Assembly: GCA_014281115.1 (NCBI GenBank)
Contig: JACONQ010000002.1
Coordinates: 3,348,001-3,412,000, forward strand
Direction of reading: 5' to 3'
DNA from: Laburnicola sp. R22_1
Lineage: Eukaryota; Ascomycota; Dothideomycetes; Pleosporales; Didymosphaeriaceae
Length of the DNA stretch: 64,000 nt
Both the position numbers and the translations under genes were made by a program. Shown here piece by piece: positions 45,959 through 57,917 of this stretch (positions are counted from its first letter, which is position 1; every line of letters begins with the position of its first letter). Below the pieces are notes generated by a model. The model saw only the letters and a program-made list of their open reading frames with translations. It did no database searches and was not told the DNA's origin.

Positions 45959-47486
45959 CGGAGGTGCCTTTCAAAAGTCTTTTCCTGGACCGTGCACAGT
46001 GGCGCAAGCTAAAAACGCCACCAAGTTCTTCGTACGAGAGACATCTCTATTCAATATCAACCCAATCATCTACTATAGGAGCTTTAAACCGTCGTACCTT
46101 CTCAGTCTTACCCTCTCTATACTCATTACCACCTTCAAGACGAAGAATCTCCTGAATATGCCGCTCAATCCTCTCAATCCAAGCCTGAATCCGCCACTGT
46201 TCTAACTCCCCCCATGCCTCTTGCCATACACGCTCTGCCTCAGCTCTTAACTAAGGAGACCCTTTCTTTGTTGTTACTCTTTTTATATGAGGCCAGGCTG
46301 GCTCAATCATATTCAAGTCAGGGGAGTTTCCAGGCCATAGTAATTGTACGACCGTAGCCAAGCTATAGAGCCTGTCTTTATAGAAAGACTTATGTGGGCT
46401 TGCACCATCCTCTTGAACTATTACCCCAGGTTGAGTCTTCTCACATTCTCGTACGAAGGGAATTAGTTTAGGAATAACAACCTGACGGCAGTATCTCCAC
46501 TAATTAATTCCAGTTCCGCTCCCTCTTTTAAGCTTACCATGCTTTCTATCCCACTTCTATTGTGGTTTTCGTCCTGGCTGATTTCAAAGGCCTATTCGAG
46601 CTAAAGGCGTATTTAGCTCCCACTCTACCTTAAGAATAGGCTCAAGTTCTCTATTTATAGCTTCTAGTTCTTAATCTGCAATCTTTCTTTCGCTCTTTGT
46701 CTCTGCCTTCCAGATATGACATGGGCCTTTTAAGTCGTACAAAAAGCAACCCCAAAACATAAACTCAGAGAACCCCTTCTACCACGGCCGAATGCAGGAC
46801 TTAACAAAACGCTCAGAAGGTAGACGCCAAACGCGGTATCCCCCTCTTCGAAGACTATAGACAACAGATGTCTTATTAGACTAGTTAACCTTTTTCTAGT
46901 CTTTAATTGTCTAGTCCTTATAATCAAGAGCAAATTAATAACAGGCTCGCTTCATCTTATCTGTTAGCCCTAGTTTGCGGGTGGGCTTTGTCTTTTAATA
47001 TCTAGATGCTCTAAGGATTCGCCAGACTGTAATATCTAACACTCCTCCAATCTCTGCTGCAATTTGAGCGCAGGTCTTCTCGCGAGCATATTAATCTCAA
47101 CGGACCTTTAACAGTACATCTTCAACTAGCTCCTCAGTTTACTTCTTTAGGCGGCTGGATTAATTGCCATCTTCAACGTATTTGTCAAGGATCGTCTTGC
47201 TCTCAGCGGGGTTTAGTCCTCGAGTAATAGCCTTGCGATAGATAGCATTAACCGTGCGCGGCTGAATTCCAGTTATAGACTCGATCTCAGTATTTGAAAA
47301 GCCAGCCAGCTTTAGAGTCAAGGCTTGAGCTCGGGTGGCAATGTCGTACGAAGGCATTATTAGGTAGATAGAAGAGTAGCAATGATGAAGATTGAGGGAT
47401 TTTTGCTATGAGGGGTGCTAGCGCCAAGAGCAGTGGCTTACGCCACCGTGCACGGTCCAGGAAAAGACTTTTGAAAGGCACCTCCG
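45959..47486 (-). mobile_element. Tc1/mariner-type DNA transposon
   Basis: The 1,528-bp element has TA target duplications at 45957-45958 and 47487-47488. Its terminal inverted repeats exceed 45 bp and differ at one or two positions (CGGAGGTGCCTTTCAAAAGT at each end). Its interior is much richer in G+C than the flanking desert, although it has RIP-type stops. Confidence 0.95.
46047..47357 (-). pseudogene. Tc1/mariner DDE transposase, inactivated
   Basis: The minus frame from ATG 47357 to TAG 46047 is 437 codons with about a dozen stops of TGG/CAA/CGA origin. The N-terminal helix-turn-helix (ATRAQALTLKLAGFSNTEIESITGIQPRTVNAIYRKA) is intact. The catalytic domain shows a first motif SNKTSVVYSLRRGGYRVW where the Asp codon now reads Asn, then VIVQEDGASPHKS (second Asp region) and LLWPGNSPDLNMIEPAWPHIKR, the typical W..SPDLN.IE..W end of DDE_3 transposases. 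Length (about 436 aa) is on the long side for Tc1-like proteins. Confidence 0.9.
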
Positions 47487-47488
47487 TA

Positions 47489-49591
47489 CTATAGTTAATA
47501 TTACAAAATTTAGTTTGTTCTATTCTTTTCTTAAACTACTATTCTCTTAAACAACTTTTTAACTAGTTATTATATATTTTTATTACACTAATATTCTTAA
47601 GTGCTATACTAAGTGCTATACCTATTCTAGAAATTAATATACAGTTCTATATTAATAAACTAGTTGCCTTACTACTAAATACTCTTCTTAGATATAGAAT
47701 TCTAGTCCTATAGGCTAATAGGTTAGAAAGTAGGACAATTTATTTTATTTAACATCCCCCTTTAGACTTTTAAAAGTTAAAAATAAGGAAAAAGATATTT
47801 GCTATATAGGATGCGTAGTAGTCTAATACTTAATAGGCTAAAGATAAATATACTTATAACTTATTTAACTACTATTAATAATACTATTATGCAGAATGCT
47901 AATAATAAAATTATTATTATTTTGTGTATATTTTATTACTACTACTATGTGCTAGGTACTAGGTCATAGTACCTCCTATTTTACTCCTCTCTATGCGTAG
48001 TATAGACTTAATCTTAGTTAGAATTGTAAGGGGCTTTAGACTATAAGGTTAGAGTTGCCTAAGTAAACTTATAAATTTAATAGAGTTTAATAGTAACTCT
48101 AGCTATAGACTTATATATATACTACTAGCTTAGTAGGAGCATAGTTCTAGAACTCTAAGGTAGTAGGCTAAGTAACTATAGAAGGGCGCTTAGCCTCTTA
48201 TATATTTTCTCTCCCTCTAAAAAATCCTAGCGTTATATTATATACTCCCTATAGTAGTAGCACTAATCCCCCTTTTGCGCGCCTAAAGTCTTAAGGATAA
48301 ATCTAATACTTAGCTATAGAGAGCACTAGGCTTCTATCCTTCTATCTTTAGTAGGGTAATCTAGTTATTATATTTAACGCGTTTGTGTTTATATCTTTTA
48401 GTTTCTATAGTATAGCTGCCTATTTTAGTTAAGAATTTGCGCTAGTGTTATTTGCTCTAGCTAAGGTAAATAAAAAAGTCTTTACTTTAATTTTACTTTT
48501 CTTCTCTACTTTACTACTATATCTATAACACTCTTTATTAATATTACGCTACACTTTTATTGCTACTTTTACTTTTAAACTATTTCTACTATCTTTCTTA
48601 TTATTAATCTTTAATATAGTTAGAGCTAATAAGTAATACCTTATACTAGCCCTTATAACTCTAAGTAAATATCTAAAGTCTAGCTTAACTATAACCTAGT
48701 ATTCCTCTATAAAAATTTTAACTTATAGCACTTCTACTTATAATAGTAAGCCTTTACTTCCTACTTTAAATTTCTATAGTGCTGAAAATTTTAAGGAGTT
48801 TATATGCAATAAGACTATAGAAAACTATTATAGAGTTAGTTTCTTAGTTTTTCTATATTATTTCTTACTAATTTTAAGTAGTTTTTAAAAATTTAAGCTG
48901 TAATTAAAAACCCTTAAAGTCATCTATATAATATCTAAGAACTTTATCTTTAAGGCTGCCTCTATTTGTAAGAAGTTCTATTAGTGTTATCTTAAGTAGC
49001 TTATTCTTTATATATAGAGGCTTATAGGAAAAAAGCATAACTATAAGGCTTATATTATCTACTCTAGTAAGTGCTTAAGTAGAATATAATAATTGTCTAG
49101 TAAATCTCTTCCTTACTAATTTATGTCTTAGGTCTAGGATAGCTTATAAGAGAACTATACTAAGACTAAGTTTACTAATCTTATTCTAGAATATATTCTT
49201 TATAGTAATAGTTATACTAGTAAGCCTTTTATTAATTTTTAGTAAGCTTATCTTAACATCTTTATTTATAAGTATAGCTTTGCTATCTAGAGTGCTTAAG
49301 TTAAGCTCTAGAAAATAGATAATACTAATACTAGATATTCTAGATAGAATATAGAGCTTCTGCGTTAGATTTTTATAGTTTAGTAGAATACTTATACTAT
49401 TCTCTAAACTCTTTCTAATAGACTTATTATAAGTTTTATATTTTAGAGTCTGTCTTTCTTAGTTAATATTATACTATAGTTACTTGCCCCTTCTACTCTA
49501 CTAGTTCTAGAGCCTCTCTACTAGGATTTAGTTAAGCTTATTCTAGATATTATAAAGACTATCTATGCTAGCAAGATATTAAGAGGTTATG
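47489..49591. other. AT-rich desert, unassigned coding remnant
   Basis: No intact gene is present. From about 48,900 to 49,590 the + strand reads in one frame as a long hydrophilic protein if stops are ignored (for example FQQAYLNIFIYKYSFAIQSA, QNIELLRQIFIVQQNTYTIL), perhaps the N-terminal ORF of a retroelement. I cannot name it. Confidence 0.4.
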
Positions 49592-49738
49592 GTTTTTTTT
49601 TTTGCAGCTAAGGGGTTTCTAATAAAAATATTACAATAATAGCAGATATTCCTCCTACTATTATATACACAGAAAAGCGTTTTAAGATAGTATTAATAAA
49701 AAGGGTTAGCGCGTTACAAGCTCGCTAAGCGAGCTTGG
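49592..49738 (-). repeat. Second copy of the 138-bp insert (inverted), ending in a hairpin
   Basis: The sequence from the T13 run at 49,593 to about 49,738 is the reverse complement of 51,505-51,642, with transitions. It ends in the palindrome GCTCGCTAAGCGAGC (49,720-49,734), which is mutated in the other copy. No direct repeats flank this copy. The surrounding + strand frame can be read through it, so it could be the source locus rather than an insertion. Confidence 0.7.
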
Positions 49739-50449
49739 CGCGCCTACTCCAGATTAAGAGATTATAAGATTGCTACTTTTCTAGAGTGTATTAAAAGGGT
49801 TCTAGATTTTATAGTAATTAGCCCTAATTAGATTGTTATTTTTTATAAGAAGGTTAAGAGAATAAACCTTAATTCTAATTTGGGCAAGAGCGAGTTATAG
49901 GGAAGAGGTAGTATTTATATTTATTTTTCTAGAATATTAGGATTTTTTTATCTCTATATCTAGTCTTATTATAGGAGTCTAGGGGCGTTTTCTTATATAG
50001 TCTATAACTTATAGAAATAGCTAAGCTATAAGCTTAGCTTTTTAAATATTTAGTTTCTTTAGTTACGCTGTATTTATTCCCCCTCTTTTATAATACTCTT
50101 TTTTAAATAGCTCTCCCTTCTCTTTTTTCTAATTGCCCTACTTTTTATTACTTAGGATCTGTATTATTTTATTGTAGGGAGAATAATTCTTCTTTTTTCC
50201 ACTTACTTATATTAGGATTAATACTTCTAAATAGTTTATAGTACTTTTTTAAGTGTTTCTTACTCTTTTAAGTAGGTTATAGTCTTATTTCTTACTAATC
50301 TTTAAGTAATTAGTAAAAAGAGCTAGAGGTCTAGACTTATTCTAACTTTTCTTTAGTAGAGGCTTTTTAAGTTCTTTACTAGGTATATAACTTCTATACT
50401 AGGAGCTATAGTATATTTATTAGTTTAGAGAGTTTCTATAGAAGTTTAT

Positions 50450-51830
50450 AGGTAATTTTCTATTATTGCTTTAGAATAGAAAGGTGTATATTTTCTAGTA
50501 ATCTAATACCTTTATAGTAGAGAAATTTATAGTAGGTTTCTAAGTTAGATTGGTATTATCTAACTACTTAACTTAATAGAGTAATCTCTATAGCCCCCTT
50601 TCTCTTTAGGTAGGTTTCTTAGCTAGAATATCATTTATAACCTATTTCTCTTCTCTTTTAATAATAATAGCTTCTAGTTTTCTATTATCTATAACTTAGC
50701 TAGGGAAAGGGTCTTTTCTAGCTAGGCGTAGATAATTTACTAAGAATACTAAGTAGACTCTAAATAGAATATATAGTTCTATATTATAGGAGTCTACTAC
50801 TTCTATAACTATAAACTTTATATTTTCTTAGTCTAACTTCTTACTAAAATAGAAGTTAGATAGGTAGTCCTTATACTAGAGCTAAACTTTATCTTTTTCT
50901 TTAATACTAAAGTGTCTCTCTAGTACTAGTTTGCTTGTCGCTCCTACTCTTATTAGAACTTAGCTTTTTTAGCTTAAATAAATATAAAAACTTCTTAAAC
51001 CTTCTATAGTAAAGCTTTAATAGACTTTACTAGTTGTAAATTCTACTAGTAGTAGTTAATAGCTTCTATTTTTATATTTAGCTTAGCTAGGTCTATATTA
51101 TATTTATATTAAAGAAACAATAGTGCTACTTTAGTAAAAGCGGCTTTTTGTCTATTAATAGCTAATTGCACTATAGAGTAGTATAGGGCCTAATTCTTTT
51201 AGTTCTATTATATAAAAGTATAGAGGTATGCCTTAATTATAGAATTTATACGTTTTATAGTACTATTAGTCTTTAGGTGCTTAGAGAAGAATAATCTTCT
51301 CTAGATCTTTATTCTCTTATATAGATATTTTTAAAAGTTGCTTATAAATTAATCTTTATAGTTAGAAGTTATAGTATTAGGAAGCTAATAGTAGGCTATA
51401 ATATAATAAAGAAACGCCTTTACTATAGTTTTTACCTCTAAGATTAGTAAAAGGACTAAGACTATTTTTTTATCTAGCCTATTACACACTACTCTTATAT
51501 TTATACTTTACTTAGTAAGCTTATAACGCGCTAACTCTTTTTATTAATACTACCTTAAAATGCTTTTGTATATATAATAGTAGAAGGGATATCTGCTATT
51601 ATTATAATATTTTTATTAGAAACCCCTTAGTTGTAAAAAAACTATATTTATATTCTTTCTACTTATAAAAATCTTAGTAGTAAAGTCTATAGAGATTTTC
51701 TTTTATATTTAGTCTAGAAGAGGATGAAATTTTAGTAGTCTTTATTTTATATCTCTTTATAGCTTAGTTCTTTTATATATATTATAGTTTTTAACTATTA
51801 TTAGTTATCTGCACTCGCACCGCCACGGGG
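50450..51830 (-). mobile_element. Ty3/gypsy integrase-chromodomain remnant (minus strand)
   Basis: Reading the minus strand and ignoring stops, about 51,740-51,650 gives an integrase-start-like KISIDFTTK. After the 138-bp insert, RVVCNRLDKK and KAFLYYIIAYY.LPNTITSNYKD continue the core. FSKHLKTNSTIKRINSIIKAYL and VQLAINRQKAAFTKVA (about 51,300-51,080) are the late core (usual HP.T.G..ER.N and LAIN). KKLDQENIKFIVIEVV and RVYLVFLVNYLRLA (about 50,880-50,730) are the GPY/F-type end. A weak chromodomain lies at about 50,650-50,530. Every recognisable change is a RIP transition. The RT part is not seen nearby, so this is a fragment. Confidence 0.72.
51505..51642 (+). mobile_element. 138-bp insert flanked by 9-bp direct repeats, inside the gypsy integrase
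   Basis: TATATTTAT occurs at 51496-51504 and again at 51643-51651, and removing the insert plus one repeat restores the integrase reading (SIDFTTK..ISRKN to RVVCNRLDKK). The insert has no matching terminal inverted repeats. Its + end is GTAAAAAAAC. Together with target-site duplication this looks like a short A-tailed retroposon or a truncated copy, class unknown. Confidence 0.7.
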
Positions 51831-53050
51831 CGTACTCGCTTAGATAAGCTAACTTAATAGCGATAATAGCTAGAAGGATTTTGTGAATTTATGCGATACT
51901 CTTACTATACTAGAGCTTATTAATAAAGATTTTATTATCCTCTTATATCTCCTACTAGAGGATTCTATTACTAATAAAGAGTAATCACGTCTACTAAAGT
52001 AGGAATATAGTCTAGCTATTATTTATAAACTAGATTAGCAGCTAGCCTAACTAGTATATATAGATAGTATTATAAATAGTTAAGCATACCTATCTATTAT
52101 ACTAAATAAGTATCTTATAAATAGAATAGAATTTTAGCGTAGCTATATTAGTGGTAGTAGTATAAATCTTTAGCGTGTACTTTTTAGTAATAGCAAGTAC
52201 TTTCTTAGGAATAATATTAATACCTAGATAGATAGTAGGGCTTAGAGAAATAGTAGAAACTTTATTAAAGACAACCTTAATATAGTAATAGAGTAATAGT
52301 ATATCTAGTATATGTTACTCTTATTCTACTTATAAGTATAGTAGTATATATCTAATAATATTCAAGTGGCCATAGAAAAGCGTCTATTTTTGGAGGTGGT
52401 TTGCCGTCGCTTTTGGTAGTCTTTCTACCTCGCTTGGCCTCTAAAGGCTCGCTGCTTTAATAATAACCCTAGTCGCTTAGACAGTGCCTAGACAGGGATT
52501 GTTAGTACGTAGCGCGTCAATTATCCACACCTTATAAGACTTACTTCTCCTTATTACTATACTTAAGAGCAAGCGCTATCGTAAGCGACGCCGCTAGACT
52601 AATGTTAGACATAATAACCCTCTACTTTCTACTCTGTAGGCATCTATTAGAACAACTCTATAAATTATTCTCCTACTAGGCCTTGTCTCTTATAGATTTA
52701 ACTATTGCAATGCATACCTTAAGTATTTAGCTACTATCCTTAATCTCGCTAACCTACTCGCGACACGGTGATAATAGCTTAACGCAGCCATAGACCTAGT
52801 ACCTCCCACGCTATAACTATAGCAGTCTCTACTATCGCTACCAACAGAATAAAGAAACAATACTATAATAATCCTCCCATCTTAATAGTCATGCCAATCT
52901 ATAAAAACCTATTACTCCCCACAATACTTTTATTAGACTATGGTTCTAGCTTTATCTGCAACAAAGATCTCAAACTAGTTACACACTTAACCTTAGATAT
53001 AGATACTAAATTACTAGCTAACGCAGACACTAATAGTTATAGAGATAGTA
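51831..53050. other. AT-rich desert with a GC-rich patch
   Basis: A small GC-rich patch (GCACTCGCACCGCCACGGGG at 51,811-51,830) borders unassigned AT-rich sequence. At about 52,365 composition changes again (GTTTGCCGTCGCTTTTGG, CTCGCTTGGCCTCTAAAGGC), probably the 5' side of the FluG-domain element that follows. No gene is supported. Confidence 0.45.
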
Positions 53051-53299
53051 GTATTAACTTAGATATAGAATAGAATAGAGAGCAGAATCTACTAGCTTCT
53101 AAGGCAGCTACGATACTAAAGAGAATAGCCTACTATTAGAAACAAGGTCTAGCAAAACCAAGACACTCTAATAGAACAAAGGAACTATAGAAGATAAAAA
53201 GCAAATTTTAGAAAAGGCAAGTATTACAGAGGTTGTTTGTATAACTTAGGCTAATAATGCTTAGTTACTACCTTATAGTTTAGAAAGAAATAGGGCTGT

Positions 53300-55420
53300 T
53301 TCTAAAGAACTAGCTGCGTAGATGCAATCTAGCAGTATTTAAGACGTATCTAGAATAGCAAATAGAGTATTCTTAAATTAAGAAGGAAAGTACAATTAAT
53401 TCCTATTAGAAACAAATTAGTATATATTATAATTATGTTGTGGGCTATACAATAGCAAACAAAATCCTTAAGAATGTCTATAGAGTTTATTAGCCCCTAT
53501 AATCCTCCATCTAGTATTTAATATCTAATCCAATACAGTAAATACTAGAACTCGAACTAGATAGATTAAAAAAGAAAAAGCTAGCTATGTATATTTAGGA
53601 TCTCTTTGCCATCCTATATACTCTATAGGTAGATAATAAAAAGCTATTGCACAGCTTTATTCGCGTGTAGATTTTAGCCCTCCTCCTCTTAAGCGTAGCT
53701 ACTACTATATAATCTAGAGCGCTTATAAAGAGTGCAAGCAATAAGAAAAGTAATAAAGCGCTCTACTTCTAGAATATATCTTTTATAAAGGTTCCCAGCC
53801 TTATAAATTTAAAACAAAGCGTTCTTATGGCAAATATAAACCTAGTGCACGTTAAAAACAAAGAAAGGAACAGAATATTATATATTTTACTATAAAGATT
53901 ATTATGCCCTACTAATTTAGTCTGTCGTTTAGAAAGAAGTTTATATTTCACCTTAAGAAATTACCTACATACTGTATAGTATTGTATTTGCTAGCTATTA
54001 GCTTTAGGCAAGATATATTTTATAATAGTTTTTCTACTATTTAGCAAATCTTTAATCTTAAGATACTAGCAGAACGTAAGGTTCTCTATATTAGATAAAA
54101 GAAGAATATGCTAGGCAAGCCTTTCTTCTATAATATTTAAAGCATAGTTAAGGGTGGCTGTGCCCTTCTATAATTAGCGTTCCCTTACTAAAAGCATTAG
54201 AAAATCTTTGTCTAACTAGAGCGCATTGTAGAATTCAAAGCAAATATTAAACTTTACTAGCTATAGTAAGCTTCTAGAGATAAGATTAATAGTAGGCAAC
54301 CCTTACAAATAACTTTATTTCTTAAGCTAAAGCTAATAAACATTACTAGAAGCTCTTTTTACTATAAACTAAAACTAGACTATAAGTCACAGCAATAAGA
54401 CCTATAAAAGATATTATACGCTAACGTATATTACACGCTAACGTATATTACACACAACTTCTAGTTAATTTATTTTAGTACACCTCCTTAAGAAGACCTA
54501 ATTTAGTCTATTATAAGGATAGACTTATTACAAGATTAGCATGCGCTAGTTAAACTAGATAACAAGTAATAAGAGAAAGTGCGCAACTACTCGCTGCTAG
54601 TAAAACTCTATAAGAAAAGGAATAATTATAAGCACAAGCTATATAGATAAGACTTCTAGCCACTTATTTAGGCTTAAGAAACTTCGCTTTATATAAACTA
54701 TAAGTTAACTATCTATAGAATTGGCAGCACTAAAGGGAAGTTAAGTAGAGAGCGCCTAAAAGAGACGATCTAAACATTCCACAACTTAATTAATACTATT
54801 AAGATAGAGAGACAACTTAGTAGAAAGTCTATAACTAAGATCCTCACTCTACTAACCCTAGAATTTAAACTTTAAGAGCATGCTATTGTAGCTAATATAC
54901 TCTCTAAGCCTTTTAAGAATAATTAAGCTCGCGTCTAATATATTTACACTCTAGCTTAACTGTGCTATGTCTAGGAAACTCCTTGCCTAAAGGCTTGTAA
55001 ACGAAAGGTAAATTATATAGAAGATTTAGCGTTATTCTTACGAGTAGGTAAGCTCCTGACTAAGCCTACAGGGCTAAACATTAGATTTAAGAGATTTGAG
55101 CCCACTGTATCTAGAAGCGAAGGAGTCGCCAATGCTTAGTCTTATTATCTATACCTAATAATCCTTTCACGTCCTATATATCTTCTCTATATAGGTTAAG
55201 AGAAGCTCTTATACAAATGGCGCATACGTTATATACCGCAAAAAGACGTCCTTAAGAAGCATATTAAGATATATTTTAAGAATCCTTAGTATTAGAGTGA
55301 GTTTAAATGCTGTCATCCTTGCTATTTTAAGAAGTTAGATAGGATAGAATATTTTATAAGACATATACTAGATGTATATAAGGTGCGTTATTAATATAAT
55401 AAAGATAGTTATAGTAGTCC
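53300..55420 (+). pseudogene. FluG-domain protein remnant (tyrosine-recombinase-like, possibly Crypton-related)
   Basis: With stops ignored the + strand reads FKTYLEQQIEYS.IKKESTIN, YYNYVVGYTIANKILKNVY, LAMYIQDLFAILYTL and FIRVQILALLLLSVATTI (about 53,340-53,710). It continues with LPTYCIVLYLLAISFRQDIF, KILAERKVLYIR and KIFV.LERIVEFKANIKLY (53,950-54,260) and ends near 55,300-55,390 in a finger-like C..C..KKLDRIEYFIRHILDVYK. This order (SAM-like N-terminal helix bundle, catalytic-domain-like middle, C2H2-like finger at the end) is the layout I know for fungal FluG-domain proteins, which are multicopy and related to Crypton tyrosine recombinases. I assign this by remembered pattern. Heavily RIP-mutated and not functional. 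Confidence 0.62.
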
Positions 55421-56690
55421 TTAGTAGTTATAGGTACTCTAGTCTATAATTTATTATATACTCTACTACTAAGAGATATAACTATCCTATTAGAGATTAA
55501 ATCTATTTTGCTAAAGCTATTACTCTCTTAATTCTAGTATAATTAGTAATACTTAAGTAGTCCTATAGTTAAGCGTACCCAGATTAAAGTCTTCCCTTAT
55601 ACTAATATATTATTTAGAGAAGCTTTTTTACTCTAGATAAGCTCTTAAATAGTAAGTATATTACCTTTCTTATATATAATAATCGCATCTAACTCTTCTA
55701 AAATATATCTAACTGTGTGTAAATAACCGCTAAAGATAACAATATTGCGCTAGGTAGGTACATACTACTAAAAGGATAGTGCTATTATAATAGCCACTTT
55801 ACCCATTATTATAGGAATGGTAAGTCTAATATAATATTTATAGTATTTATAAGACGCGCTATTAGATATTAAGATAAAGAGCTCGTATATAAGCAGCCAA
55901 TGCTAAAACTTAGAGAGCCTAATTATGCTTAGGTTTGGCGGGCTTAGCAATAATATTAGCGGCTGCTAGGTAGGATCTAGTTGCTGTAACTAGCAATGTC
56001 TCGTATTCCTTAAACAAATAGGCCCTGTCTTACTCATCCTTATCCTCGTCCTCGTCCTTATCCTCGTCCTTATCCTCATCCTTATTCTGATTCTTATTAC
56101 CCTTCTTATGTTTGTTATCCTCTTTAAACTCCTGCCACTCTCTAATCAACGTATCTAGAATTACCTCAAGGCAATCGCCCTAAGTGGCGAACCCTCTATA
56201 GGAGTAACGGCACTTCACTAACTAGCGATGGCCTTAATAGCAACGCAGAAAATCTAGGAGATGTATAGTTAGGAACCTATAAGGAGAAATTAGTATAAAA
56301 TGCGCTACTATATAAGATAAGGAATAGGTTAGCTTAGCAAAAGACTACCTCGCGGAAACATTAGAGACTAAAAGTGAAGGTGGACTATTGCAGAGTGATC
56401 TTAGGACTCTAGAAATCTCTTAGAGATTAAAGTAATACCTTTTAGTACTTATAAACATTAAGGCTATAGCTATACAAAGCTACTATAAGTAGTAAGAACC
56501 GCTGCAATTGTGCCTTACTTTCTAGTCTTAGATATAGATTAGATACTAGGTGCTAAGCTTTCTAGCTAGTTTAGAGGCTTATAGACTTTTAAGAATAGAT
56601 ATCTAGATTAGAATTTTTCTTAAGAGGAGTGTATTGTGTGCTAAAGCTATATTAGATTAGAGGTAAGATTAGGAGACTAGTATACTATAT
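55421..56690. other. AT-rich desert with acidic-repeat remnant on the minus strand
   Basis: On the minus strand about 56,400-55,900 reads as one long frame with few stops (SLCNSPPSLLVSNVSARQSF, LEVILDTLIREWQEFKEDNKH). It contains a KDEDKDED run from a CTCGTC/CTTATC microsatellite at about 56,035-56,087. Family unknown. Confidence 0.45.
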
Positions 56691-56699
56691 AATAAGGCT

Positions 56700-57600
56700 T
56701 AGTTAACCACGTCTAATATCTAATTACAAATTGCGCTATTGTAACGCCATGAGTATTTAATAGAGACATTCTTAGAAGAAAATTGCCTAAAAAATAAGTC
56801 TAGGGGAGACTTCCTCACCGCAGCTTACTAGGAGCAGCCTACTATTACTAGATTGTGCCTGCGCACCAGAATTAATATTAAGATTATGGTAAGTAATAGT
56901 TATATGACCGCGCTATATCTCTTTGGCTTTTTAAGGATTTGGGAATTACAGTCTAAGTTTATTAAACTGCTTTGCGGCAACTTCTTTAAGCTCTCTAGCG
57001 CCTAGGATTTATATAGATAGATAGCCTTACACTGTGCAATTGCGTTTTGTATACGCAAAGATATTAATACACTTCTAAGAATAAAAGCCTCTACTAATAT
57101 TTTAATATATAATTAAAATAGACACTACTATTCTGTAGTATATATTTCGGTAACGTTAGCGTAATATATAAGCTATAGGGCTGCTATAAAAACCCTAGCA
57201 CGATAATAGACTTATAAGGCTAAAACCTACTATATATTGCTGCCAGTGCTAGAAGGTTTAGTGCTATTCCTTTCTTTTTTAAGCAAGGCGTTAATATAAA
57301 AGCTATAAGTAAGGTAATATTGCAGCTTATGCCTCTGCTACTTAAAGAATATTTAGTTACCTTAAATATTATTACAAAGGTCTGTGGCGAAGACGTATAT
57401 AAGAAATAGTGCAAAGTTCTAAGTTCTAATAGTTATATAGTAGATATATTATCTGTGAATATTAATTAGAAAAATAGAGATAGTAAAGTTAAATATAGTA
57501 GTTGCAAGTGTTGTAAGGGATAGTACTTTAGAAATAGGGTTAGTAGTTACTAGTGTGAATACTGCCTATTCTAAGTGCTAGCAAGCTAATACTTATTTCT
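56700..57600 (+). pseudogene. Possible ankyrin-repeat protein remnant with Cys-rich end
   Basis: Several + strand pieces resemble ankyrin repeats (MTALYLFGFLRIWELQSKFIKLL at about 56,920, IALHCAIAFCIRKDINTLL at about 57,020, YIAASARRFSAIPFFFKQGVNIKA at about 57,235). A Cys-rich end follows at about 57,490 (CKCCKGQ...YQCEYC), loosely like a ZZ-type finger. The frames are not continuous. This would fit the ankyrin/NLR-type genes of filamentous fungi, but the match is weak. Confidence 0.35.
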
Positions 57601-57917
57601 TATTATGCTAGTGGGTAGTAGAGCACGTCCTTAATTAGCTTGCTTTAGGCAGCGGACTTTTACTAACTTCTATTGTTTAGTTCCTATATAGGTGGCGCTT
57701 TTAATATATAGAGTAGCGTAAGAGCTCTTTATAGTTTGCTATTACTAGTAGAGAGGGCGGCTAAACCGCACTAGCACTAACCTTGCGCTAGAGGCGATAG
57801 TTTTCTAGTATTAATTAAGTAGGAGTAAGAGAATTTTGAGTTTGGGAAAGTTAGTAGTATGATGGGATGTTCTTCGCTAAGGGCTTAGGTTGGCGGGTTG
57901 GCGCTTAGCACAGTGTA

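Noticed and set aside
49592..51655. The inverted pair 49,592-49,738 and 51,505-51,642 as terminal inverted repeats of one 2-kb transposon
   Set aside because: The right copy has its own 9-bp flanking duplication on both sides and sits within a gypsy integrase frame, so it is a separate insertion.
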